Below are positions 36,504 to 44,384 of a stretch of DNA of 64,000 nucleotides, one piece after another. The stretch lies in NCBI GenBank assembly GCA_963377175.1, contig CAUJNA010003247.1, positions 685,001 to 749,000 of the forward strand. The letters are read 5' to 3'. Each line of letters starts with the position of its first letter. The first letter of the stretch is position 1. Position numbers and translations under genes: made by a program. A model generated the notes under the pieces. That model saw only the letters and a program-made list of their open reading frames with translations, made no database searches and was not told where the DNA came from. This DNA comes from Effrenium voratum. Its lineage: Eukaryota; Sar; Dinophyceae; Suessiales; Symbiodiniaceae.

Positions 36504-37268
36504 ATGACAGATGTCCCAATAATAAAACCAATAAACATAACTGAATATGAATTCAAACAATCCAAATATGAGCACGTGCCAAAATTACCATTTAGAAGTA
36601 TTATAGTTGCGAGTTCGACGGGAGGCAAAACAGTTTTAGTTCAGAATCTTATTTTAAATGTTTATAGAAATTCATTTGCAAGAATATTTATATTTTCCCC
36701 CAGCGTTCATAATGACCCAACTTTTACAGAAGTTAAAAAATACATCAGGGATGAATTGCACGTAGATGATGAAAAAGAACAAATATATTTTGATAATTAT
36801 AATCCAAGTGATTTAGAAAATGTAATTGAAAGACAGAAGAAAATAATTAATTATATGAAATCTAAAAAGATAAAGAAACTGCATTCAATATTAATCGTTA
36901 TAGATGACCACGCAGACGATCCTAAATTTGTTAGATATAGTAAATTATTACACGGGCTTTTTACAAGAGGCAGGCACGATGCAGTAAGTGTAATTTGTTC
37001 AACACAAAAATATAATGTTTTAGCGCCTATCATTCGTTTAAATGCCAGTTCATTATATATTTTTAGGTTGAAAAATGCAAGTGAGTTAATGAGTTTTATT
37101 GAAGAAAATAGCGCCATTGTTGATAAACAGCAATTATTAGATATGTATCATCAAGCCGTTAATGACGCACCTTATAGTTTCTTCTACGTGAATATGAATG
37201 CTAAAGACATTAACAAAATGTTTCATATCAGATTTGAACAGGCGTTTCAAATTACGAATGATGAATAA
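36504..37268 (+). CDS. Packaging ATPase (FtsK-HerA/A32-like)
   Basis: This 254-residue protein matches the genome-packaging ATPase of PLVs, virophages and other double-jelly-roll viruses, which drives DNA into the preformed capsid. A Walker A-like loop (IIVASSTGGKTVLVQ, Lys42-Thr43) follows a short N-terminal strand. The Walker B strand is SILIVIDDHAD (Asp134-Asp135). VICSTQKYN (about residue 170) supplies the polar sensor of the HerA class. Length is typical of the family. The ATG is preceded by a very AT-rich leader. It is the only large gene in the left arm on the plus strand. Confidence 0.93.
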   Translation: MTDVPIIKPINITEYEFKQSKYEHVPKLPFRSIIVASSTGGKTVLVQNLILNVYRNSFARIFIFSPSVHNDPTFTEVKKYIRDELHVDDEKEQIYFDNYNPSDLENVIERQKKIINYMKSKKIKKLHSILIVIDDHADDPKFVRYSKLLHGLFTRGRHDAVSVICSTQKYNVLAPIIRLNASSLYIFRLKNASELMSFIEENSAIVDKQQLLDMYHQAVNDAPYSFFYVNMNAKDINKMFHIRFEQAFQITNDE

Positions 37269-37298
37269 AGATATTCTAATTTAATATAATATAATAAT

Positions 37299-37535
37299 AT
37301 GTCAATGAAACTATGTAGATGTGGTGGATTTTATCGTAGAGGTAATTATAATTTTCATACTAATTCTTGGATACATAAACTTTATAAAGTGTTAAAAAGA
37401 CGACCAACAGACGAGGAATTATTAAGATTTCAAAATAATTTTGTTGATGAAGAAGATTTAATAGATGATATATGTAGCAATGCATCAACGAAATTACCCG
37501 ATAGTGAAATGACAGATTATGATAGTAATCAATAA
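37299..37535 (+). CDS. Small C/H-rich protein, unknown
   Basis: This 78-residue protein follows the ATPase by 30 bp on the same strand. The N-terminus has CRCGGFYRRGNYNFHTNSWIHK. Two Cys and two His in this spacing could hold one zinc ion. The C-terminal half is acidic (DEEDLIDD, DSEMTDYD). It looks like a small DNA-binding or regulatory protein; no family is recognised. Leader sequence TTAATATAATATAATAATATG resembles other leaders in the capsid module. Confidence 0.7.
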   Translation: MSMKLCRCGGFYRRGNYNFHTNSWIHKLYKVLKRRPTDEELLRFQNNFVDEEDLIDDICSNASTKLPDSEMTDYDSNQ

Positions 37536-37561
37536 TATTAATTTGTTTTAATATTATTAAT

Positions 37562-37768
37562 TTAAAATAATGAATAATTACATAATTGAACAGGTAATTT
37601 ATATATTAATTTGTCAGATTTTTCTTTCTCTAGTTTCTCAATTCGTGCCACACATTCTTGAAGAGATTTAATAATTAAAGTGTCTGCTCGTGTTTTTTCA
37701 TCTATACTTAAATTCTTAATGTCTTCCAAACTATTATTTTCATTATTTTTACTTTGACCAATACCCAT
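37562..37768 (-). CDS. Small protein with N-myristoylation signal
   Basis: The 68-residue product begins MGIGQSKNN. Gly2, Ser6 and Lys7 fit the N-myristoyltransferase consensus. The rest is a charged helix (TLIIKSLQECVARIEKLEKE) that may form a coiled coil. A lipid-anchored, helical small protein would suit a membrane-associated virion or egress factor; this is inference. It is the last gene of the leftward block and sits 11 bp from the next gene. Confidence 0.65.
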   Translation of the reverse strand: MGIGQSKNNENNSLEDIKNLSIDEKTRADTLIIKSLQECVARIEKLEKEKSDKLIYKLPVQLCNYSLF

Positions 37769-37779
37769 TATATATAATA

Positions 37780-38274
37780 TTATTTAGATTTTAATTTTTC
37801 AAAATTATCTTTTTGTGGTTCTTCTTCTTCGTCTTCAGTTGGTGCTGGTATTTCTGTTGGACTTTCAGATGAAGAACTATGGACAGTAATAGGTGGAGAA
37901 CTATGAACACTAATAATTTCATTAGAAGAACTACTGCTACTTTGTGCATGTCCTGCCGTTATCTGATTGACTAAATCTGCAATATTTATAGTTGTTGCAA
38001 TTGCGCTGTGCGATAAGTTTAATATGATATCTGCTACTGTAGCGCCGTTGTGTAGCATTATTTCTATCATTTTTGTCAGTTTGAACTTCTTTTCTTCTTC
38101 ATCGCTGTCATCCTCGTCTGGTTTCTTTGGCGGTGGTTCTGGCGGTTTGTTGTTGTCGAGCATTTTAGTAAAGGCTGACACCATTGTGTCGCGTTGGTTT
38201 TTCAGTGTTTGTGTTGCGTGTGTTCTTGTTGGTTCATTTCTCTTGTGTGTGTTGTGCCAAAAGTTTTTAAGCAT
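37780..38274 (-). CDS. Uncharacterised low-complexity virion-type protein
   Basis: The 164-residue product has a basic N-terminus, a Pro-rich/acidic linker (PPEPPPKKPDEDDSDEEEKK) and a central hydrophobic helical segment (TKMIEIMLHNGATVADIILN and on to about residue 110). A Ser-rich tail (SSSSSSNEIISVHSSPP) and an acidic stretch follow. It lies in the leftward capsid-gene block with 3-11 bp spacers on both sides, so it is probably late and co-transcribed. Family not recognised. Confidence 0.75.
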   Translation of the reverse strand: MLKNFWHNTHKRNEPTRTHATQTLKNQRDTMVSAFTKMLDNNKPPEPPPKKPDEDDSDEEEKKFKLTKMIEIMLHNGATVADIILNLSHSAIATTINIADLVNQITAGHAQSSSSSSNEIISVHSSPPITVHSSSSESPTEIPAPTEDEEEEPQKDNFEKLKSK

Positions 38275-38277
38275 TAT

Positions 38278-38574
38278 TTAAAACATATTGTCTTGGTTTT
38301 CCTTTACCTTAAACGCTTCAAATGTCATATTTAATGGTTGATTTGCATCATTGTATAACTTTTCTTGAGTCTCTCTGGTTTCTGTGGCGATTGTATCTGT
38401 ATTGGTTGCAATGTCAATACATTCTCTCGGTATGCCCTTTTTCATCAATTTCGGTGGTTGTATTGTTGTTGAAGTGTTTGGTTTCATTAGGTTATGTATT
38501 GTAAAACTGTCGTCATCATATTTATCATTGAATTTCTGCTTTCTTTTCAGTATATTTTTAGTTAATATTATCAT
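38278..38574 (-). CDS. Uncharacterised small protein of the capsid block
   Basis: 98 residues, no hydrophobic helix and no recognised motif. Features are a basic start (NILKRKQKFNDKYDD), a Thr-rich middle (NTSTTIQPPK) and a polar C-terminus. ATG start, 22 bp downstream of the 333-residue gene and 3 bp before the next one, as in a compact operon-like block. Confidence 0.7.
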   Translation of the reverse strand: MIILTKNILKRKQKFNDKYDDDSFTIHNLMKPNTSTTIQPPKLMKKGIPRECIDIATNTDTIATETRETQEKLYNDANQPLNMTFEAFKVKENQDNMF

Positions 38575-38596
38575 TATTATTATTATTATTTATATA

Positions 38597-39598
38597 TTAT
38601 TTCTTACCTTTGCCCTTAAAACTTGCCTTGAGTTCTTCTATTCTACCTTTGCCTAAATTTACTATCCACCCGCCATTATCAATAGTGTCTAAAATCATAT
38701 CTGTTAAATATTCTTTGTATGTTCTCGCCTTGCCTCTGCCTTTGTGTTTCAATTCTTCTTGTATTTCGCTTTCTTCTGGCACTTGAATTCCTCTTAAATA
38801 AAATTGAAATTTAATATCATTTACTGTTAAGTTAAGGTTGTCTTTCCAGTAAGCGGGACTAATAGTATTATCTATTGTTGTTTTGAATAACGGCATTCTC
38901 GGTAATGGCGGTGGTTGCTGTGATGATGCTCCTGATGCTTGTTGAACTGGTGTCGCGTCAAAATTGTCATCTACTGCTTGAGGTGATAGTTCAACATCTT
39001 CTAATGCCATTGTTTGCTGGTCGTCTGCTACTGCTCTACCTGCTGGCGCTTGTCGTGGTTCTGTTGGTGCTGATTGTCTGTTTGATAACATTTTATGAAA
39101 TAATGTTCCGCCCATCTCTCTTAAATTTGATGCCATCGCTCTGCCTACTTCTTCCGCTTTCCGCTTTGTTGCAGTTGCTATATCTTGTAATTGTGTATCT
39201 ACCATTGCATCGTGCTGTCTTGCCGTTTGTTGTGGTGTGGAAAAATCATATTCATCATTTATTGCATCAGCGTTTGCTTGGACTGGTGTTTCTGCATCCA
39301 TCTTATGAACTGCATATGTGTGTCCGTTTCTGTGTGCTTCCCGTCTCATCATTATCTCTCTCATTTGCCTGTCTAATATTCTCATTTGTTGGTCTTTCAA
39401 TAATTCTAAATGGTCGCTTCCATCAAAAAAACTGCCTTGAGGACTTGCTTTAAAAAATGTAGCATCTCGGTTAGGTAGTTTTCCCGTTATTAAATCATTT
39501 TCGCCTATTAAATTAGCGATTTCTTCATAAGTAGGTCGTCGTTTCAATCCAAATTTTGCATATGGATTTATTAATTCTAAACCTTGTGTAGTTGCCAT
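38597..39598 (-). CDS. Uncharacterised 333-residue protein near the major capsid gene
   Basis: The N-terminal part reads NPYAKFGLKRRPTYEEIANL and continues into a charged helix rich in Arg/Met (MRILDRQMREIMMRREA). The middle is Gln/Ala-rich and probably disordered. The C-terminus has a compact basic region (KGRGKARTYKEYLTDMILDT) and a Lys-rich end (ASFKGKGKK). A conserved N-terminal motif and basic tail beside the capsid gene suggest a virion or scaffold protein that contacts DNA. That role is inferred from position and charge only. Confidence 0.8.
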   Translation of the reverse strand: MATTQGLELINPYAKFGLKRRPTYEEIANLIGENDLITGKLPNRDATFFKASPQGSFFDGSDHLELLKDQQMRILDRQMREIMMRREAHRNGHTYAVHKMDAETPVQANADAINDEYDFSTPQQTARQHDAMVDTQLQDIATATKRKAEEVGRAMASNLREMGGTLFHKMLSNRQSAPTEPRQAPAGRAVADDQQTMALEDVELSPQAVDDNFDATPVQQASGASSQQPPPLPRMPLFKTTIDNTISPAYWKDNLNLTVNDIKFQFYLRGIQVPEESEIQEELKHKGRGKARTYKEYLTDMILDTIDNGGWIVNLGKGRIEELKASFKGKGKK

Positions 39599-39638
39599 AT
39601 TTATTATAATAATAGTTAGATTATTATTATAATAAATT

Positions 39639-39956
39639 TTAAGTAAATATTAACTTTTTTGTATCTTCATACCATTTATTTAAATGTTCTTTTGTTGTAT
39701 GTGGTAAGTTAGGACGATATAATTCGCCCATCATTCTATCCAGCTCATTTACATAGTTTGCTCTCTTATTTCCTTCGTCAATCTTTTTCCTTAATGCTAC
39801 CGATGCTTCTTGTGAATTTCTTAACTTCATTTGTTCACGTAGGTGTTCTAAATATTTTGTAGCGTTCATATCAAATGGCGAGTCTTTAATTTGTGAGGAT
39901 TGTAAAAATACTTTACCTTTATTTTTCTTATTATTTCTTTTGTGGAATTTATACAT
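39639..39956 (-). CDS. Small basic helical protein downstream of the capsid gene
   Basis: I start at the ATG at 39954-39956 (105 residues). The upstream in-frame GTG would overlap the capsid gene. The product opens MYKFHKRNNKKNKGKVFLQS, followed by long charged helices (ATKYLEHLREQMKLRNSQEA). Very basic and helical, it could be a capsid-associated DNA-binding or cement protein. No family recognised. It follows the capsid stop codon by 25 bp. Confidence 0.72.
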   Translation of the reverse strand: MYKFHKRNNKKNKGKVFLQSSQIKDSPFDMNATKYLEHLREQMKLRNSQEASVALRKKIDEGNKRANYVNELDRMMGELYRPNLPHTTKEHLNKWYEDTKKLIFT

Positions 39957-39981
39957 TATATATTTATCATAGATTTTAATT

Positions 39982-41580
39982 TTAATCGTAAAGCACGCTC
40001 CCACTTTCACGCAATTCTAACACGCTCTCACTAATCATATGCACAAATAATTCTCGCACATCTTCATCAGTTGTCAGTGCTCTATTAGTCCCTTTCAATT
40101 TAAAAACGAGTAAACCTCCCATTTTAGTATTCTGTCCAGTAAAATTAGTGTCTGCCATTTTCTCAAATGAAATCCCAATAACGAACTTGTCTTCTCTGTA
40201 GCGTTTATATGAAATGCTAAAGGCGTCTTGGTCAGGGTTCAAATAGTGTAATGTTCTTCGGAGGTAGTAGGCACTCTCGGCGAGGCTCTGGCATTCAAAC
40301 TCTGGATATTTCTTATTATTTTGTAATTGCCAAGATAAATTTAAATCTGAATTTTGAAAGCCTTTGCCGCGGAATTGCGCACGGGTAAGATTACCATCGC
40401 CATCAACAGCATCTGGGTTAAAACCGTCAAAGATTCTTGAATTGATCATAGGATTGCAAAAATAGTTCCATCTCTTATAAATATAATTGTCGTGTCTGTA
40501 GTAATTATTATTATCAGCATCTGCACCTGCTCTTGGTGGGCGATACAATGTAATGAAACAACCATTTAATTTAGAAGCGGATTTAACAATATTCATATTA
40601 ATTTCAGTTCCTGCCGCGTTGAATGATTGCGTCATAGTGTGATACATTGGAAATACTAATTTCAAACTTTGACCCTCTAACAAATGTTTTACTATATTAT
40701 TGTTGACCGTGTTGTCCAATTGTATTACCTCTGCTCGTAGGATTACATTATTTAATTCCCACAAGGTGCTGGTGTCTCCAGTTGTGAAATAATAACCGTT
40801 GGCATCATTTTGAGTATTGACATCAGTAACGGTAAAGGGTGCAATAACTGGTGCGTGTTCGTCTGATACAATTGTAAATTCCAATTCAAGGGGAGCATAA
40901 CGAAGAGGTAAATAATAATTGCTTTCTAACAGTCCGCATACTGGTTTATGTCCTAATCTCATATAACCATTAGCGCCGGGAATTCCTGCAACTGAATGGC
41001 GAGTATATCGCGCTGTTAAGTCTCCCCAGTTGTTATGATCTCGTGTTGTTGGAAATGTAACCGCTGCGGGGGCGGCAGCGGGATCAGTTCTTGTATTGAC
41101 ATCTAACATTTCTGCCAGTCCAGTAGCATATGTGTGTCGCCAGTCATCATCCCAACGAGGATTAGCGCTACTTTCTAAATCGTCCATATCTCTAGCATCT
41201 TGACTTTTAAAGGAATTATACAATTCACAATGCCTATTGTATTCAATAATATCCTGAACTTGCTGACCTCCAACAGTGCATCTATAACGACTGAAGAAGG
41301 ATGACAAATTACCTAACGGGCGTAAAAAATGGCTTCGTGTTCCGTCGGTGTTTTGAAGATTGGCAAATAAACGAATAGAAGATAAACCAATATATGTGTT
41401 GTCTTCACCTGATATATGAAATCTAATTTGTTTATTACCCGCTTTCGGGTTATAAACATTACTACCCGATGGAAAATAATTAACGTGTCTTCTGTCAGTG
41501 ATGTATTGTGCTGTTTCTGGAAGTCCAAAATTTAACGAGTTAATCATTGTAGTTTCACTTTCTGCAATTATATTATCCAT
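39982..41580 (-). CDS. MCP: Major capsid protein (double jelly roll)
   Basis: This 532-residue protein matches PLV/virophage-type major capsid proteins, which form the pseudo-hexagonal trimers of an icosahedral shell. The N-terminal part opens with AQYITDRRHVNYFPSGSNVY and has RFHISGEDNTYIGLSSIRLF. The motif GHKPVCGLLESNYYLPLRYA at about residues 230-250 is characteristic. The second jelly roll contains VKHLLEGQSLKLVFPMYHTM and ends LFVHMISESVLELRESGSVL. It is the longest structural gene, with typical PLV length and no frame damage. Its start codon overlaps the stop of the preceding gene (TAATG), indicating a shared transcript with the lipase and small basic gene upstream. Confidence 0.95.
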   Translation of the reverse strand: MDNIIAESETTMINSLNFGLPETAQYITDRRHVNYFPSGSNVYNPKAGNKQIRFHISGEDNTYIGLSSIRLFANLQNTDGTRSHFLRPLGNLSSFFSRYRCTVGGQQVQDIIEYNRHCELYNSFKSQDARDMDDLESSANPRWDDDWRHTYATGLAEMLDVNTRTDPAAAPAAVTFPTTRDHNNWGDLTARYTRHSVAGIPGANGYMRLGHKPVCGLLESNYYLPLRYAPLELEFTIVSDEHAPVIAPFTVTDVNTQNDANGYYFTTGDTSTLWELNNVILRAEVIQLDNTVNNNIVKHLLEGQSLKLVFPMYHTMTQSFNAAGTEINMNIVKSASKLNGCFITLYRPPRAGADADNNNYYRHDNYIYKRWNYFCNPMINSRIFDGFNPDAVDGDGNLTRAQFRGKGFQNSDLNLSWQLQNNKKYPEFECQSLAESAYYLRRTLHYLNPDQDAFSISYKRYREDKFVIGISFEKMADTNFTGQNTKMGGLLVFKLKGTNRALTTDEDVRELFVHMISESVLELRESGSVLYD

Positions 41581-41828
41581 TACTTATATATGATAAACTT
41601 AGATTTTATTTTTTTTATTTTTATATTTTTCTTATGTGGAAGCATTGCAGTAGAATTATTTGAAGTTGTATTTTTTATAGTATTTATTAAATAATTGTTT
41701 TTTGTATCAACTATATCTTTTATAGTATCATAATCTAAATTCTTATATTGTTTATCGTATTTTGACAGTTCTTTTGTCAGTTTCTTCTCTAATGGAATTT
41801 TGTTTTGTTTGTCTTTGTTTCTATACAT
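41580..41828 (-). CDS. Small basic protein, unknown
   Basis: 82 residues from the ATG at 41826-41828, beginning MYRNKDKQNKIPLEKKLTKE. Upstream codons are excluded because they have no ATG. It is extremely Lys/Asn-rich with a helical middle (DYDTIKDIVDTKNNYLINTI). It shares one base with the capsid start (TAATG). A DNA-condensing or scaffold role is possible; none is shown. Confidence 0.65.
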   Translation of the reverse strand: MYRNKDKQNKIPLEKKLTKELSKYDKQYKNLDYDTIKDIVDTKNNYLINTIKNTTSNNSTAMLPHKKNIKIKKIKSKFIIYK

Positions 41829-41891
41829 TATTATTAATATTATTGATATTTTATTGTTCTGGTGTTGAATTAGGATTGAAACGCGAAGCAT

Positions 41892-42671
41892 TTAACCCGA
41901 ATTATCATTCGGGTTGAACCCATTAGAAATATCAGTAGTAGGATTAATTTCAGTCATACCTTGTCCTGTCCAATTATTGAAACTGTGTTTATCTAATAAA
42001 TTATTGCTTTCTATTTCTCCAGTTATTGCCGCGTCGTCAAATGCCGCGATTACATCACCGCGATTACGAAATTTAAGATTTCGTGGGTCTTTTGGTTGAT
42101 GTGCTCCTGAAATTAACGGCGATGAATAAACTGTAGTAGCATATCTATTTCCGCTTCTCCTGTTTATTTCACGTGCCACTGCTCCCGCGAGACTATGTCC
42201 AACAATTCTATTCACATCTGGATTTTTCCTTAATTCTTCCATTGCATCCTTATACCTTTCACTCAAATGAACATTTCGCGTGGGTATAAAGAATAAATCA
42301 GAAATTATATCATTAGCAAGATGACCAGCACCGTTTTTAGCACCAGTGCCGCCAATATATAATGTGTTGCCTATTCTTCTTATTCCATTTACATTTGAAT
42401 ACGCGGCGTCTAAACCTTTAACATCATCAATCTTATTTTTATTTTGAACATTGATTTCTTCGGCATAACGTGTTTTCTGTTTCATTATTTGCTTATCAAA
42501 ATGTTTATTGAAACCTCCTACTTTGTCTTCCAATTTCTTTTTATGATTAAAAAATACATCTTCTATTAAATCCTTACCTGCCGTATATGCTTTATCACTT
42601 GCTACACCTGCCATCATTTGTGTAGGCGTCCTGCCTTCAATAGCACCTAATAATAATTGTCGTCCAATCAT
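41892..42671 (-). CDS. Class-3 lipase-like alpha/beta hydrolase
   Basis: This 259-residue protein has a class-3 lipase arrangement. The nucleophile elbow is RIVGHSLAGAVARE (Ser160), the likely acid is in NRGDVIAAFD (Asp206) and the His is in DKHSFNNW (His229). The oxyanion-strand part reads NTLYIGGTGAKNG. Lipases of this class cleave acyl esters in membranes and occur in several PLVs. Here it may help particles breach a host membrane during entry or release (inference). It is the first gene of the leftward late block and shares a 42-bp AT-rich promoter region with the divergent minor capsid gene. Confidence 0.88.
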   Translation of the reverse strand: MIGRQLLLGAIEGRTPTQMMAGVASDKAYTAGKDLIEDVFFNHKKKLEDKVGGFNKHFDKQIMKQKTRYAEEINVQNKNKIDDVKGLDAAYSNVNGIRRIGNTLYIGGTGAKNGAGHLANDIISDLFFIPTRNVHLSERYKDAMEELRKNPDVNRIVGHSLAGAVAREINRRSGNRYATTVYSSPLISGAHQPKDPRNLKFRNRGDVIAAFDDAAITGEIESNNLLDKHSFNNWTGQGMTEINPTTDISNGFNPNDNSG

Positions 42672-42713
42672 ATAATAATAATTATATTATAATTTCTATT
42701 GTATATTATATTT

Positions 42714-43568
42714 ATGAGTGATAGATTAACATATAAAAAAATCTATGTTGATAGTGCCTACAGATTATCAGAAAGTAATTCTACCAGCGACTTTATTATA
42801 GAACTTGACCAAAACTTTGAAATTCCACCAAGAACAAAAATGTTCGTGACGGAGTGTTCATTCAGCACTCCGTTTTATACAACAGAGAAAGGGTTTTACG
42901 AACGCTTCTATATTATGTTGTATAATAGTTCCAATGTCTTATTGAGAAGCACTGCCGTTGATGTATCCGGTGAAATTTATTATGCTAATCAATTATCATT
43001 TAAAATACAATCAGAATTAAACACGGCATTTAATGATATTGTGCCTGACTTATTCTTAACAGTATACGGACAAAGCGAGAGAAAGATGGAGCTTAAATTA
43101 AATGACCCTCTAACTTACAAAATCAAAATACCTACAGATGAAGAATTAGAAACTTATGTAAATGGCGAATGGAACAGAGGGCAGTTTGAATATGACAATT
43201 TAAGACCAAAATCTATTAATTATTTATTAAGTAATTATATTGCCTATGATCCTGCGTCATCTTGGTTAAGTGGATACTTTAATTTAGTTCCTTTTCAGAA
43301 TGTATATATTAACTCACCTCAACTAAGCGACTACAAATATTCAGCACCTAATAATTTTAGTAGTTCAGTAATAAAAAAAGTTCAAATTAACCAACAACTA
43401 GGCGGAGTCATTAGCGACTACACCTCACCTATATATGCAGATTTTATTGATGTAGGCGGTAAAAATATTAAGAGACTACACTTTAAAATTACAACTTCAA
43501 GAAACGAAGTTATTGATTTTCACGGCGTACCCATACAGTTCTCCTTGCTTTTTCAATTAGACAACTAA
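42714..43568 (+). CDS. mCP: Minor capsid protein (penton, single jelly roll)
   Basis: I start at the ATG at 42714 (284 residues). The N-terminus, KKIYVDSAYRLSESNSTSDF followed by IIELDQNFEIPPRTKMFVTE, is the hallmark opening of PLV/virophage penton proteins, with the conserved YVDSxxR and xSDFxxEL elements. Length fits the family. Pentons plug the five-fold vertices of the capsid. Divergent transcription from the lipase/capsid block through a short AT-rich spacer suggests both are late genes. Confidence 0.9.
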   Translation: MSDRLTYKKIYVDSAYRLSESNSTSDFIIELDQNFEIPPRTKMFVTECSFSTPFYTTEKGFYERFYIMLYNSSNVLLRSTAVDVSGEIYYANQLSFKIQSELNTAFNDIVPDLFLTVYGQSERKMELKLNDPLTYKIKIPTDEELETYVNGEWNRGQFEYDNLRPKSINYLLSNYIAYDPASSWLSGYFNLVPFQNVYINSPQLSDYKYSAPNNFSSSVIKKVQINQQLGGVISDYTSPIYADFIDVGGKNIKRLHFKITTSRNEVIDFHGVPIQFSLLFQLDN

Positions 43569-43574
43569 ATAAAC

Positions 43575-43730
43575 CCCTAAATATCAAATTAATAATATTA
43601 ATATTATCAAATTAATAATATTAAAAATATCAAATTAATAATATTCAAAATATTAAACATACCAAACTAATAATATTAAAATTATTAAAAATATCAAATT
43701 AATAGTATTAAATTATTAATATTAATATTT
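43575..43730. repeat. AT-rich tandem repeat between penton and zinc-finger genes
   Basis: About five imperfect units of the form AAATATCAAATTAATAATAT fill the gap after the penton gene. They could act as a transcript end region; no hairpin terminator is obvious. Confidence 0.75.
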
Positions 43731-43793
43731 CTCAATTTGTCCATATAGACAAAATATATAAAACATATAGACAAAATATATAATATATTATAT

Positions 43794-44349
43794 ATGTCAG
43801 AAGTCGAACCTGAAATTACTAATACAATTGAAGCAGACGCACCAGTAAATGAATTACCACCAATTGAAGAAGAAGAAGCACCAAAGGCAGAACCAACAAT
43901 AGAACCAACACAAGAAATAAAACATGTAGAACCTCTTAAAAACAACTCAAAAACTCAAGCACGCAATGAAAAGAAAATAACCTGTCCAAAATGTGCCAAA
44001 ACTTTAACATTAAAATCATACAGATACAGTCACGAACGCAATTGCCAAGGACCATTAGAAACTAAACCTATAAAACCTAAACCAAAAGCAGTTCCAATAG
44101 CAAAACCTCAAAGGATAGATCATGAAGTAGCGTACAACGAAGAAAAAAAAACAACCACAACCGCAACAAAATAATATAATAGCGAACACACCGCCCCCAA
44201 GAAGATCGCAACAGCAACCGCCTCCAAACCCGCTACACAATATAGCACAGCATTACCAATTATTGCAAAATGAATATTTGAGACAGAAGCAAGAAAAATA
44301 TAATGCATTAAATAAAGGTATATTTGGTTCAAGAGGAAAGAAAAGATAA
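43794..44349 (+). CDS. Zinc-finger protein, frameshifted at an A9 run
   Basis: Frame 0 runs 43794-44174. It has an acidic/Pro-rich N-terminus, a single finger ITCPKCAKTLTLKSYRYSHE followed by RNC (C-x2-C-x12-H-x3-C), and a Lys/Pro linker. At the A9 run (44143-44151) the reading frame is lost. Removing one base gives an uninterrupted continuation: a Gln/Pro-rich stretch (QPQPQQNN), then HYQLLQNEYLRQKQEKYNAL and a basic end (GIFGSRGKKR) stopping at 44347-44349. The intact product would be about 184 residues. Either the extra A is a mutation or sequencing error, or the gene uses slippage. Likely a nucleic-acid-binding virion or regulatory protein. Confidence 0.72.
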
Positions 44350-44384
44350 AATATAATTATTATATAACCTACTATATAATAATT

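Noticed and set aside
39982..41580. Open frames overlapping the major capsid gene in other frames (for example 41313-41528)
   Set aside because: Shadows of the capsid gene, without independent start context or conserved sequence.
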